In this document: positions 22,326-34,382 of the stretch, in pieces | How positions within the stretch are numbered: the first letter of the stretch is position 1 | How the letters are laid out: each line of letters begins with the position of its first letter | Assembly (NCBI RefSeq): GCF_030272615.1 | Contig: NC_081415.1 | Coordinates: forward strand, 231,701,303-231,765,302 | DNA length: 64,000 bases | Source of the DNA: Cryptomeria japonica | Lineage: Eukaryota; Streptophyta; Pinopsida; Cupressales; Cupressaceae | Direction of reading: 5' to 3' | The notes under the pieces: generated by a model | Databases searched by the model: none | Told to the model about the DNA's origin: nothing | The model's input: only the letters and a program-made list of their open reading frames with translations | Translations under genes and position numbers: made by a program

Positions 22326-25300
22326 CTATAACCGGTTGGTTACGATCTGATATAACTCTGCTAAAGCAACATTCAGACTGTTGTAGAATCTCTCACTGTC
22401 TTTCAGTGCTGCTTTAGTCCTCTGAATTGTACTGGTGAGAAAGTGCATTTTCTCTTCTGGTGTCTTAAGTCCTGGAACAAGAGCCTCAAAAATCTCTTTT
22501 CTCAAAGAGATGAGAATATCCAGTTTAGGACTTAGTCTGCACTTCAGTTCTTTTGCCTTAAACCTTAATGTTTCCTTATCTTTTTCAAGTTTTTCTATTT
22601 TCTCTTCAAATCGGTAATTTCCTGTTCTACTACCGATATTGAATCTGATGAGCCTATCAAGTTGTCAGCAATATCATTGATTTCCCTTTGAGCTATGTTG
22701 ATCTCTTTATCTATATCTTTGATCAAAATGTTTGTCTTGCATGTATCTCTGTACAGTTTCTTGAAGTCCAAAATTGTCTTGCCTAGTACCGGTAATAAGG
22801 TATCCATATGTTCCTTATTTTTCTTGATTGTCTCCTCAAGGAATTTTTCCTTCTCTTTGTTCATTTTCTCTTTGAATGTCTCCTCATTGATTTGATCAAT
22901 TGTCAGTAGGTTGCTGGTTATGTACTTATACAATGTGTCTAATTGGCTCAATGAATCTTTATTCTCTATATTACACTTAGGTGCTATCAATTTCAAAATT
23001 GGTAATGTATCATCAATAGCCTTATAAGCTAGTGCATTACTCTGTTATTTTCTTGATAGAATCTAGAAATACCTTTGTCACATTCGTAGGTCTAAATTTA
23101 GACATAGAGGTTCCGGATGATTTTCCATCTACCTTTACAATATGTAATCCGTCGGTGGTGGTAATAGCTTTGTTTTCCTCTTTCTCTCGAGGGTCAGTTT
23201 GTGTCTCCATTTCCACTACCAAAGGTTTAGGTTTTTCTGTTGTAGCTAGTGGCATTGTTTCTGAATGTACCTGTGAATCCTATTGCTCTACCTGTTTCTC
23301 TGTATGTGTCTTTGTTGGTTTCTTTGTGCTCTCTACTGATGGTTTCTCTGATTATGCCTCTGATGACTTTACAGTGGTATCCACTGCCCGTTTTTTTGTT
23401 TGCACCTCAAAAATGTCTACAGTCGGTATCTCAACAGATTTTTCATTGCTATCAGTTTTTGGTTGCTCTGTAGATACATCAGTATGTGTACCAGTGATAT
23501 TTGCAATTCCTGTATCTGGGAAATTAGTTGCCTGTTCAGTTTGTTACTTAGTCCCAATCTCAAGGTTTCCAACTGTATCCTCAATGTTTGTATCAACTGT
23601 TGTGTCTTCTATCGGTGGCTCAGTTACCACATTTCTCTTCTCAGTTGATTCCTTATCAACCACAATGTTTACTTCCTGTGTGTGTATATTCATTGTGTAC
23701 AACACCTCTGAATCAGGATTTGTGTCCTCATGTGTTGTCTCCATACTCTCTATTTCCGGTGGAGGTAAGTTATCTGTCACCTTTATGCTTGGAGGTTCAC
23801 CTTCCTTGCCTTTCCCCTTATCCTTTTCTTTTTGATAGATTTTAAAGGTCTTTGGTCTCTTAAGCTCTTCTTGTTTCTCCTTTTCAACAAAGAATATATC
23901 CCACTTGTCTGCAGTTTCTTCTGATATTTCATTTACTCTACCTGCCATTAGTGCTGCATGTTGGGGACCGGTTGAGAATATTGTCTGGTTAGCCTCACTG
24001 ATTAACTCATCAATCTCTTGAGTTGAATTCACTAGGTGAACCGCAAGTAATTTTTCTATTTTGATCTTTTTATCTATTTCCACAATTGCTACCCTTCTAG
24101 CTTCTAATCTTCTGTACAAGTCATTGGGTATATCATCAACAACTTCCATCAAAAATTTCTTATAAATATCAAGATGTAAAATAAAACTATTTTCTATACT
24201 TTCTTTTTCATCGTCTGATAGTGTGTTATACAACTTGTTGATGTTAGCCAATTTGCCATCTTCAGTTATTTCACTCAAAAGTTTGTCAAGTGGAGGAACA
24301 ACTTGCTTTTGTTTCCTCTTCTTTGGTGTTAACTTCCTTGTCAGAGGCCTAACTGCCTGTTGTTTCTATCTTGTTCTTTTTGGTGTAGGAGCAGGTGTCG
24401 GTGAAGGTTTTCTTTTCCTGACTACCCTTTTAAACTCTGCTAGTATTTCACTATCAAAGGAGGTAGCAACCGGTGAAAGATGTGTTTCTGGTTGTAGTCC
24501 TTCTAATTAACTCTCCTTAATACCAGTTTTATTTAATACATCCTCTTTGATTTCTTTTGCTTGTCGTGTTCCTTTCCTAACTATCTACTCAGTTTTCTTT
24601 ATTCTTTTCTGGGATTGAATTTTGCTTTCTATTGTTTCAGCACTACCAAATATTTCTTCAGTTGGTTCTTTAGGTGCTTCTAAGAGGACTTTTGCATAAG
24701 TTTCAATTATATTGTCATCTGCCTCATATCCCATTTCAGTAACCCAAATAGTCCTTGGGACCACTGCCTCCATCTAGATTTCATCTTTCTTTATTACAAA
24801 GCATATCTCCTTTTGATATTTGTCAACAATAGCTTGAGATAGCCTTATCCTAGTTTTCATTCTAGCCTTTAATGCCTGAAAGTATTCATTTATGTTCTTT
24901 TCTCTGTTATCTCCCATGTTGTTTAGAATGTCCAGTAGTTGTTTTCCTACCGGGATGTCAAAGCCAAAATCCTTTCTTCCAATGTCAGAAACTTGCTTGG
25001 TTATATACAATATTAGACATACAAGTAGGTTGCCAAATCTGAAAGTTCCTTTCTTGTTCTCTTTGATTTTCTTCAGATTATCTATCAATTCATCATTCAA
25101 CCATTCACATATGTAAATCATTGCATTGTTATTTACCAAGTCATAGGCACTTTTGATACATAAGCTGGAAATAGGGTTTAATCTGTTGGCATGAGTAGCT
25201 TTGTATCCAAGTATCATACTTATGAACCTTACATTGATATCCTTTACATCATTTACTTTCAAGGATCTCTTATCAAAAGTTACGTTCATTAGGGTCATTA

Positions 25301-25780
25301 CAGTGTCATTAGGAACCTTTTTCCCTTTCTCAGGTCTACTACCGGTGGAAGGTAAGAATGTCATTGCCCTAACTGCTTCTTTGGTTATCTTGTGAATTGA
25401 ATATAACCAAAAGAAATCTCCATGAACTCTGCTTAATACTATTCTTATAGCATCCTTGGGAAAATCAGGGATACTTAGAATTTCCACAAAACTAGGGTTT
25501 CAACTATCTTGTGTTCTGGTTTAACATTTCCATTTTCATCACATATAACAGTCCTATACATGTTCTTAATTTCATCATCTCCTAGTTCTTTTATATGACA
25601 ATGTATGTAGATTCTAGGACCCTCAGCATAAGCAACTCCATTGGGTATTTTTGAGAATGCTCCTAGGGTATCATCTTTCTTCGCAATTTCGGGAATAATT
25701 TTAAATACGAGCCTAGGGCACTTAACAACTTCAACTACAGTAGGGTTTGCAATTAATTCAGGTGCAGAGGAGGAAGCCAT
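22326..25780 (-). pseudogene. Element B ORF2: unrecognised ~1,150-residue retroelement protein, broken
   Basis: Starts at Met 25780 (MASSSAPELIANPT). A frameshift near 25480 leads into 25487-24774, then 24773-24585, 24278-23544, 23255-23037 and 22996-22595. The last residues end at a TAG at 22326-22328. The N-terminal ~330 residues are the best conserved with element A (for example GKQLLDILNNMG, KVNDVKDINVRFISM). The middle is basic and low complexity. The C-terminal ~250 residues form a coiled coil with alternating Glu/Lys. It has no catalytic motif, signal peptide or membrane segment. It is placed after the gag ORF, where pol would normally be. I do not recognise the function. Conservation of the whole frame between two separate insertions implies it was once under selection in the family. 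Confidence 0.8.
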
Positions 25781-26084
25781 TGTTATAAATACCTTAATCT
25801 TCCTTTAGGTAAGAGTGCTTGAATGATTTGTTTCACTTCTCTCTATGGATGCCTTCGCTCAGAATTTTCGTGCTCTTAGGAAATTTGAATGCTCGATGAA
25901 TGAAAAAAGAGCCAAAACACTTGCTTTATAATGTCATTTCCTTCAACTACCACATTTAATGTCTGTCGGTTAAGTGAAAACTTAACTCATCTGTTGGTAA
26001 AGAAGTATTTCAACTTCTCACCATCAACCGAGGGTAAACTAGCATGTTTTTCAATTTGTTGCCATACCCCCAAAGGATTATTTC
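25781..26084. other. Spacer between the two ORFs of element B
   Basis: About 300 bp without a frame. The equivalent place in element A (near 3323) took the solo LTR insertion, so this is the empty site for it. Confidence 0.7.
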
Positions 26085-27197
26085 TCAGTTAGATGAAGAA
26101 TCTCCTGCCGGTGGAGTGATACTTTGTTCTACCAATGAAGGAATAGCTTCACTAACATTCATATCTAAATTTCTGATCCATTGTTTTGAGAATTCTTGCT
26201 TTACTTCTTCAACCTTTTCTTTACCTTTCAAACTGGGTCCTTTGTTATTTGTCAGTGATGCCTTACTTCTACAAAATTTTGCAATATGTCCAATCTTGTT
26301 ACAAGCATAACAAGTCACATTGTTTTTCTAAATACCTTTTCCATATCCTATGCCAGTATGTGTTCTGCATTGATTAGATAAGTGTCCAAATCTTCCACAA
26401 ACATAACATCTTACATTCATTCTGCAATTTTATGAATTATGTCCAACTTTGTTGCATTTAGAACATTGACCGGTGGGTGCATTGGTGTTTTGATAGTTTA
26501 TAGATCTACACTGATTTTCTCTATGACCATACTTGTTACAGTTAAAGCATTTTCCATTAAATTTATAAGTATTAGGTTGTCTTACCGGTTTGATGTGATC
26601 ATGTTTGTTTGCAGTGCCGGAGATTTCACCAACTTTAAAGCCAAGTCCATTAGTATCTCCATTAGGTTTATGATTTTTCAACATGTCATCAAGTTCTTCT
26701 GAACTTTTCTTGAATTTCTCCTTGTGTTGATTTGCAGTAGCCAACTCATTTTCCAAGAAATCCTTCTGTCTCATGAGTTCAGTTTTATCATGCTCCAAGT
26801 GAATCATATCTGTTTTTAACATATCAGTTTCATGATTGAGTCTTATATTTTCATTTGCAGCATCATTGATTCTTCTAGCCAGATCATCTTCATTCTTCTT
26901 TTTGTTTTCAGTGTCTTTACAAAATCTCATGGTCATGTCTTGCATCTCATTTCTCAAAGACATATTCTCTTGTTTCAGTTTGCTTACCAGATCATTAAGA
27001 GTCTCTTTCTCATCATCATCACTTTGTATCTTCTCATGAAGTTCTCTTCTTTTGTTCCTAGCAATAGTGAGATTTTCCTGAAGTCCTTAAATGATTTCCT
27101 ATGCAGCCTTCAGGTCATCTTCAAGTTTTATATTCTTCAATTTTTCTGCATCATAATCTGCAAGAGATGTTTCCAATTGCTTTCTCAGATTATCCAT
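26085..27197 (-). pseudogene. Element B ORF1: copia gag C-terminal half with four zinc knuckles
   Basis: Starts at Met 27197, 57 bases inside the PBS, as in element A. A coiled coil of ~170 residues (interrupted by stops near 27110 and 27090) leads to FKKSSEELDDMLKNHKPN. Zinc knuckles follow: CFNCNKYGHRENQC (complete), CSKCNKVGHNS (cut by a stop at ~26430), CYVCGRFGHLSNQC and CYACNKIGHIAKFC. The frame closes at 26085 after TPPAGDSSSN, the same ending as in A. It would bind the element's RNA. The particle-forming N-terminal gag domain is missing, so it probably acted with a helper gag. Confidence 0.8.
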
Positions 27198-27253
27198 CTA
27201 TATCGGTGTCAAAATCTTCCTCAAGCTATTAGGCTTTTGAAAATAAAGGACCA

Positions 27254-27268
27254 GGCTCTAATACCAAT
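27254..27268 (-). other. Element B primer-binding site (tRNA-Met type, one change)
   Basis: Minus-strand TTGGTATTAGAGCC. It differs from the tRNA-Met PBS of element A by one C-to-T change. Confidence 0.85.
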
Positions 27269-28053
27269 TGTTAGGATTCCCAAAGATACCGAGAGGGGGG
27301 GTGAATTAGTATCTTGTTGGTTAATGGATTTTCTTGACTTATTAAATGAATTGCATTTTAAAACAGTATATCTGTAAACCAGAATTAATGCAGTAAATAA
27401 AAACAACAACCACAACATAGAAAGCACACCATAACACAATATTTTTAACAAGGAAACCCAGTGTGGGAAAAACCTTGGTGGGATTTGTGACCCATAATAT
27501 TTGCTTACTGGCCAATAAGTGAATATTACTGATACAATAGGGGCCTGCACATGCAGGAAGGCCAACTGCCTAAAGCTCACTGCTTAAATACAAAAGAGAA
27601 GTCACACTGACTTACAAAAGTGGATTATGAAAATCGAATGTCATGTACTACTTCGGATCAACATCTGCTATGCCAGGTTCAGTACTGGTTTAAGCTCATA
27701 CAACTTCCAAAACCTTATTCCAAACTCTGCCTTAATATTCACATCTTAGTTCTGCAATAATCTAACCATATCCACATATACCTCTATTACAAATGTTCTC
27801 TAAGATCTCATACTTATATATGAGCCTTATTACAATTCACCTTGTTGGCTTACAAAAAGATTTTACAATTAAATACAAAATATAATAAATAAAATCTTGT
27901 TGGCCAAGGTGTCGTTGAACATCTTTGCCGCTGTTGGTGTCGGTGTCTGTGCTTGTGTTGGTGTCTTCCAGTGCCATAGGATTGCAAGGTTGCCATCAAT
28001 GACAATACCTTCAATCACCTACAATTTCTCATTGGAGTGTGCATTTTCCAACA
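27269..28053 (-). repeat. Element B 5' LTR (785 bp)
   Basis: TGTTAGGATTCCC to TTTTCCAACA on the + strand. A minus-strand TATATAAG (27811-27818) is a good promoter candidate. The element-sense end carries the CACCCCCCTCTC signature. Confidence 0.92.
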
Positions 28054-28058
28054 ACATG

Positions 28059-28735
28059 ATGCTTGATGAATGTTTGATGGATGAATATTGAATGTTGTTG
28101 AAAACTTCAAAGATCTACTCTTTCGCTGCAAAGAAGGCTCTAATTCTCACAAAAACCTATGCTTAGATTCTTAGAAGAGGAACCCCTTCAAATGAAGAAA
28201 GAGAGCTCTTAAGTATGAAACCCTAGATCTTAATTTCATGTTTAGGCTGACCTAGGATTTGAATTTCCCGCTGATATTTTGGGGTTAAGCATTATTATAT
28301 CATAGGATTGTGCTCCCAAAATTTTGGGCAAAAAGTCGCGGACCATGTGCATTCCTGCCACGATCCGACCAAATTTTCACCAAATTTTTGGGGCCATTAG
28401 ATATGATGATATTAGAGCGCATCCCAAAGTTACAGATGATTTTGAGATGTTTTGATATGTGAAATCGGGCCTAAACGGTCAAAATAAGACATAATTAGGG
28501 TTTATGATTAAATGATTCATTGGAGGAATAAGATGAAAAGGGGCACACTTAGGGTAAAGGGCCCAACTTTATAATGCGTAAAGTGATGAAACATGACATT
28601 ATATTTAATTAAATTAATTAATTAAATGCTTAAGGGGGAATTAGAAATGCAAGATGCAAGACACACTAAGGTAGGTGCTAACCTAAGTGTGAAATTGTAC
28701 CACCCTAGAAAGGGTGTACAATTTACGACACTACA
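28059..28735 (-). repeat. Element H 5' LTR, part 2
   Basis: Resumes after the second acatg and matches the last ~680 bp of 9672-11334. It ends GACACTACA at 28735, followed by ccttc, the TSD. Confidence 0.9.
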
Positions 28736-28964
28736 CCTTCACTGCTGCATCATTACATTGGTTTCTTCTTTTTGCATCAGAATCGGTGGGAGGACTAACT
28801 TTACTAGGGTAGCCATTTACAATAGACATCCACACATCAAACCCTAGGGAGGACAAGTAGACTTCCATTCTACAACTCCAAATGGAATAGTTTGAACCAT
28901 CAAATACCGGAGCAGGGATTGACACTAAACAGATCATTGTGTCCTTAAGCCAAAATCTACCCAA
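28736..28964 (-). pseudogene. Element G gag, N-terminal part
   Basis: Met 28964 opens a copia gag: VFDGSNYSIWSCRMEVYLSS is the typical start of the DUF4219/UBN2 gag domain, followed by VWMSIVNGY. The frame runs to ...NDAAVK at the edge of element H and resumes at 9671. The two halves are in phase, so H broke an otherwise readable gag here. The start codon lies 31 bp inside the PBS. Confidence 0.85.
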
Positions 28965-28994
28965 GCTAGAGAAAGCTTATCAACTAGGAACCTA

Positions 28995-29009
28995 GGCTCT
29001 GATACCAAT
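28995..29009 (-). other. Element G primer-binding site (tRNA-Met type)
   Basis: Minus-strand TTGGTATCAGAGCC next to the LTR start at 29010. Confidence 0.85.
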
Positions 29010-30020
29010 TTTTAGACACAATGTGCCACTGAGAGGGGGGTAAATCAGTGGTACTTAATTTATTTTCCCTTAAACTCCTAGGTCTATGTATCGGTTAACA
29101 TACTAAAGGCAAGATAACCTATCGGTATGCTAACGAGAGATTACTCAATTCAATCACACACAAGGGGACATCACATAACACAATCATATACGAGGAAAAC
29201 CCAAGATGGGAAAAACCTCAGTGAGAAATGTTGTTGGAGTCTATTGCTCCAATCCAGCCTCACAATGAATCTCTGATTACAATGTTTAGGGCACCAACCC
29301 AAGGAGCTACAACCCATGCATCGAGCTCCAACTCGGTGATTACAAAATCATGTTTTTATACAAAAGTTATCTTCTTGTTACAAAAGAACTTTGTAACTCT
29401 AAAGTATGTCTCTTCACCAGTTCTCCTCTCTACAAATCTTTGTCAATTTTGCACTTTGTCGGTTCTGCACTCTGTCGGTTCTCTCTTATCTCTGCTACAC
29501 CACTACCCTCCACTAGTACTACACTTTGTTGGTTCTATGCTCGCCTTCTCTGCAATCTTCTACCACTCTTCTCTACCGATATGGTCTTTGTTGGTTCTCT
29601 CTTCTGTCAGACCCAGTGGTTGACTGTCAGTTTCCTCACTGATGTCGGTTGAATGCTTCAACCCTGTTCTCCCTCACACACAGTCTTTTCTTCTTCTTCT
29701 TCTTCTTCTTGGTGAGAACTTGACTGATTTATTCTCACATGCAACAACACTCTTTCATTTAGCGGCAGCCTTCATCGATTTTGGCTTGCTTATTTATAAA
29801 CTGGTTTTCCGGCCAAAAGCCAATTCAAATTTCAGGCAGTTAGGGTTTCCTCATCGACCTCGAGGCAAACCAAATCCAATCAGATCTCACATGATCTGAT
29901 CACATAGATTGATGAACTATAACTCATCAGTCAATCCTGATATTGTCTTTCCTTCTAGAACACGCCTTCCTCATTTAGAAGCATGTATTTAACCTATCAG
30001 TGAATTTCTTGGTCGATCAC
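29010..30020 (-). repeat. Element G 5' LTR, part 1
   Basis: Begins TTTTAGACAC (expected TGTTAG, with the G lost), with the gagaggggggtaaatca signature just inside. It contains a (CTT)n run near 29690-29711. It is interrupted by element D after atcac (30016-30020). Confidence 0.75.
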
Positions 30021-31644
30021 TAATAGGGTTCTCCTAGCTTGCTCACACTTCAATTATTGGTGTTGCTCGCTCCACCAACTCCACTAGGCCTTTCTATGCT
30101 TCAAGACCTCCTATTCCTTCTCAAACTCTACTAGGACTATTGCCTTATCCACCTTAAGGTGACATTCAACAAGAGTCTTCACTAGGAACTCTACCAATTC
30201 AGTGCTCCACACTAGTTCTCAATCCTTCTAGCTGACATTTTGTCACTCTCACCCCCAATGTTGTCATGTGTTTTGTAGAGGTGTGGAGGTGTTTATTTAA
30301 TGTGGGATTTGGTCAACAAGGTCCATTTTTTCTATTGCCAAACTCATCTTCCTTACCAATTTTAAGAAAATGCTCAAAAGAGGGCTACTAGGAAAGAGCC
30401 CCAGTTAGGCCTCCAAATCCGGGTTTTTAGGATTTCTTGGTCATACGGTTCAAATGACCCTACAAATAATTTTATAATTATTCAAACACTCATTTAACCC
30501 CAATATATTTCTTTGGTTTTAGACCCCCAAGTGTTTGTACAATGCCCTAACCCAAAAATGGGTTTTACTAGGGTTTTAAAGGCTTCTAGGACTGTGACTA
30601 TTCAACTTCGTTAAAAGGTCATCTAATGGATTTTTCAAGGCTTCTCCTTTCATCTACAACTCTGTATGGACCTCATGATCCATTCCAAATTCTTAGGTTA
30701 GGTTTTTGGTTTCACCCCTGCATTCTTTCATCATTTTTCACCTTGTCTTTCCTAGCTGGGTTGCAACGGGACTCGCCCAAGGCAAGGTGGAAAAAATAGC
30801 AAACTTCATTTCCATTACTCCTCCCTGCATATTTACAATTTACATTGGGTTTCCTACCATGTACCAATAGGCCATGATAATTTCATGGTGGGATTTTATG
30901 GGGCAACCATTTTTCAAAGGTATACTATTTACAAGCCAAAACTAGCTGCTTGAAGACAAAACAGTAAAAGAACTAATAAAATCTATCTACAAAGCATGAA
31001 ATTGATTGAATGACACTATAACACAAGAAAGAACAACTATCCAATTTTTGATCAATGGATTCATTCCATTTTTATACACTCTTTAATGCAAAATAAGACA
31101 AAACAGTAATAACAATCCGGAAAATGAGTGGTTTCAGATTGTCATTCACAAAGATCAATGCTTCCAACCTTGGCATCCATAAAAGAGAAGGTTTAAATAT
31201 TCTTCCCACTTGTGGAGGCATCTTAGGTCAATGTTTTAACCCTAACTCCATCACTAAGCTCTTTTAGGACCAAGTTGTCATGACAACTTTTATAATTGTT
31301 TTTCACATCTTGCCTTTCTAACTTAGGCAACCTATTAAAAATTATTAATAACTTATTTTTAAACATTTCTAAGGCTATTTTGAACCCCTCTAACACTTTA
31401 TCCAACCTATGCCTCTTTTTACCATCTAGAAGGCATCATTGACTACTCAAACCAAGAACAACCAACAAAGTGCAAACCTAGAAAGAAACCAACTAAACTA
31501 GGCATACACTTGACTCAACCTAGACTCTAATCACACACATTGGACCCTCCTGGAGTCCTTATTGGAAATCTTACTTGGCTAAGGTCAGTACAAGCCAAAA
31601 TTGAAGAAGGACTATTAGCCTAAGTCCTAGGTGCTCCTACACCA
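30021..31644 (-). repeat. Element D 3' LTR (1,624 bp)
   Basis: TAATAGGGTTCTCC (sister copy TGATAGGG) to GCTCCTACACCA on the + strand. The length equals the sister LTR once element F and one TSD copy are removed. The minus-strand PPT GTTTGGGAGAA adjoins at 31645-31655. Confidence 0.9.
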
Positions 31645-31664
31645 TTCTCCCAAACAAAAGAAAA

Positions 31665-33267
31665 TTAAGTCACCTCTTTTGGGATCAGATTTTGATCAAT
31701 GCCTAACTTCTTGAACTCTATCTCAGGCACCCATGTAGCCTCTGCATCATCCATACCCTGCCACTTAACTAGGTGCTCCCAATAAGTTTGGTGTCTTGTC
31801 TTTTTAGCGATCCTTGTACTCATTATCTTCTCAGCCTTGGGACTTGGTTTTGCTGGCATTTGAAGGTTATTTCCATCATCTGCTATCTTTGTTTGACTAT
31901 GATCTGAATCTGGAATAAGCCCTTTGTAAGCCACTAAATCTTCTATATTGAAAACCGGTGACAATCCTATTTCGCTTGGTAGGTCCACCTCATATGCATT
32001 TTCTCCATACTTGGCTAAGATGGCACATGGACCCCACCTTCTCATCTGCAACTTATTAGGTATCCCTTGCTACAACCTTGATTTGTTGAGTTGTACCATG
32101 ACAAGATCTCCTAATTGGAATTGTAGGTTCTTTCTTTTCTCATCAACCTTTTGTTTGATCTTAGTTGTGTTATCTTGCAATGCTTGCTTAACTGATTCAT
32201 GGACCTCTTTCATAGATAGAAAAATCTTAAGCATATCCACTCCTTGTTGTTGCATTCCCTAAGTCTCTTAGTTCAAGTATACCCCTTGGGTGAAGACCAT
32301 AGATCACCTCAAAAGGACTCGTGCCTGTGGTTCTATTTATGGTATCATTGTAAGCATATTCAGCTTGTGCCAACACTCTATCCCATGTCTGATTGTATTC
32401 CTTGGTAAGGCACCTCAATAGGTTTCCTAAGCTCCTATTTACCACTTTGGTCTGTCCATTTGTTTGTGGATGGTATGCAGATCCAAAAGATAGATTGGTG
32501 CCAAGCTTTTGCCAAAGTGTTTTCCAAAAATGACTCATAAACTTTGAGTCCATGTCTGAAACAATGCTCATGGGCAATCCATGTATCCTTATCACATCCT
32601 TAAAGAACAATTGAGCAATATGACATGCATCATGAGTGGTCTTGCAAGGTACAAAGTGGGCCATCTTACTAAACCTGTCCACTATGACATAAATTTTATC
32701 AAATCCTCACATTGTCCTTGGAAAACCCACTACAAAGTCCATACTAATGCACTCTCAAGGTCTATTTGGTATGGGAAGAGGTTGGTATAAACCGGCATTT
32801 GAAGATGTTCCCTTGGCCTTTTGACAAACAATACAAGTTTCCACATACTTCCTAACATCTTGATTCATCCTAGGCTAATAGTAATACCTTTGGACTAACT
32901 CTTGAGTTTTGTTGACCCCAAAATGACCGCTAAGACTGCCATTATGCTTCTCTTGTATGAGATTTTCTCTTAATGAACCTCTAGGCACACAAAGTTGCCC
33001 TCCCTTAAACAATAACCCATTTTGCAAGGTATAATCATAAAACTAACTATGTAAATGGTTTTGATACTCTTTGCATACCTTATAAGCATTGGAGAAATCT
33101 TCATCATCCGGGTATAGGTCTTTGAAACCGTCAATACCTACGCTTCTTAACTGAATTTCTTGGACTGTCAAGGGTCTTCGACTCAATGCATTAGCAACCC
33201 AACCCTGTTTAGTTGTCCCTTTTTGTGCTTGATTGTAAATTTGTAGGCTTGCATATATTCTACCCAC
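31665..33267 (-). pseudogene. Element D integrase with chromodomain
   Basis: Frames 33267-33043, a broken HHCC stretch (HFGVNKTQELV..YVETCIVCQKAKG, about 32920-32820), 32682-32227, 32255-32070 and 32051-31665. The core has IVDRFSKMAHFVP, SDMDSKFMSHFW (second Asp) and AYHPQTNGQTKVVNRSLGN. In the last, the catalytic Glu of NGQTE is Lys. The C-terminal part holds the GPF-like barrel region and a chromodomain (HLVKWQGMDDAEATWVPE), which in chromoviruses directs insertion to particular chromatin. Inactive because of the Glu-to-Lys change, frameshifts and stops. Confidence 0.88.
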
Positions 33268-34344
33268 TTCATGTGTTTGTGACTAAGATTGTCTTATGAG
33301 TTTAGGAAGCTTAAAGCTTGATTGTCGGTGTAGACTACAAATTCCTTAGGAAGGAGATAGTGTCTCCACTTCATCAAAGCTTGCACTAATGCATATAACT
33401 CCAAGTCATATGAGGATTATTTCCTCTTAGCATCTCTTAGCTTCTCACTATGAAAATCTACTGGTCTTTCTTCCTGACTTAGGACAACACCTACTGCAAC
33501 ATTGCTTGCATCACATTCCACTGTGAAGAGTTTCTCAAAGCTAGGCAATAGCAAAATTGGTTGAGTGGCTATCCTTTCTTTCAAGGTTTCAAAACCTTTA
33601 TTTTCTTGTTCATTCCATTGAAACTTTTCCTTCATTCCACCTTTGATAGTGTCCAACATTGGTGCACATATAGCACTAAATTGCCTAATGAATTTCCTAT
33701 AATATTGAGCAAGACCATGGAAGCTTCTCACCTCTATTGCTGACTTGGGAGTAGGCCAATTTACTATGGCTTCAACCTTGCTAGTATCCATCTTGATATT
33801 TCCATGTGACAACACAAACCCAAGGTAAACCATCTCCTATTTCAAAAATTCACACTTGTCCAAGTTCATGGTTAGCTTCTCCTCATACAATCTTTGAGGT
33901 ACAATTTGCAAATGCTTAACATGATCTACCTTATTCTTACTGAAAATGAGAATATCATATAAATATACCACCACAAATTTACTTATGAAGTCCTTCAACA
34001 CCTCATTCATGAGCCTCATGAAGGTGCTTGGGGAATTTGATAAGCCAAATGGCATTACTAGCCATTCATAAAGACCCTATGTTGTCTTGAATGTTGTTTT
34101 CCATTCATCACCCTCCTTGATCCTGATTTGGTGGTATCCACTTTTAAGGTCAATCTTGGTAAAGTATTTGGCTTCCCCTAAACAATCCATTAGGTCCTCT
34201 ATTCTAGGAATTGGAAACCTATATCTAATGGTGATCCTATTTATAGCCCTAGAGTTAGTGCACAATCTCCAAGTACCACCTTTCTTTGGGGCTAAGACAG
34301 TAGGTACAACACAAGGGCTAATGCTTTTCCTAATTAGGCCTTAG
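33268..34344 (-). pseudogene. Element D reverse transcriptase and RNase H
   Basis: Frames 34265-34077, 34055-33837 and 33833-33417 plus a broken tail. Motifs: [48 protein letters not shown]. The active-site block [12 protein letters not shown] has Tyr in place of the first Asp of YxDD. RNase H has [24 protein letters not shown] and VANALSRR (last Asp replaced by Asn). The frames are separated by single stops (for example TAG/TAA at 34075 and 33836), so this copy decayed mostly by point mutation. Role in a live copy: cDNA synthesis. Confidence 0.9.
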
Positions 34345-34382
34345 ACTAAAAGCTCTTGAATTTGTTTAGCAATTTCAACATT

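Larger units (their letters stand above)
21308..28053 (-). mobile_element. Element B: complete pol-less copia-like retrotransposon inside the H LTR, TSD acatg
   Basis: Both LTRs (21308-22100, 27269-28053), PPT, PBS and a perfect TSD acatg (21303-21307, 28054-28058) are visible. The uninterrupted site survives in the sister LTR at 10639-10656. The element encodes only a gag C-terminal ORF and the unrecognised ORF2, as in element A. It lacks protease, integrase and RT. At 6.7 kb it is a full-length non-autonomous element. Confidence 0.93.
9672..28735 (-). mobile_element. Element H: Tat-like Ty3/gypsy retrotransposon, split by element B
   Basis: On the + strand it runs from TGTGTAGGGGAAAA to GACACTACA. 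The flanks tcttc (9667-9671) and ccttc (28736-28740) are a TSD with one mismatch. Removing H rejoins the gag reading frame of element G exactly. In minus-strand order it contains 5' LTR, PBS, gag-protease, a G-patch-like segment, RT, RNase H, a second RNase H, integrase, an antisense plant-mobile-domain gene, PPT and 3' LTR. The pol order and double RNase H fit the Tat lineage. Several frameshifts and stops show it is inactive. Confidence 0.9.
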
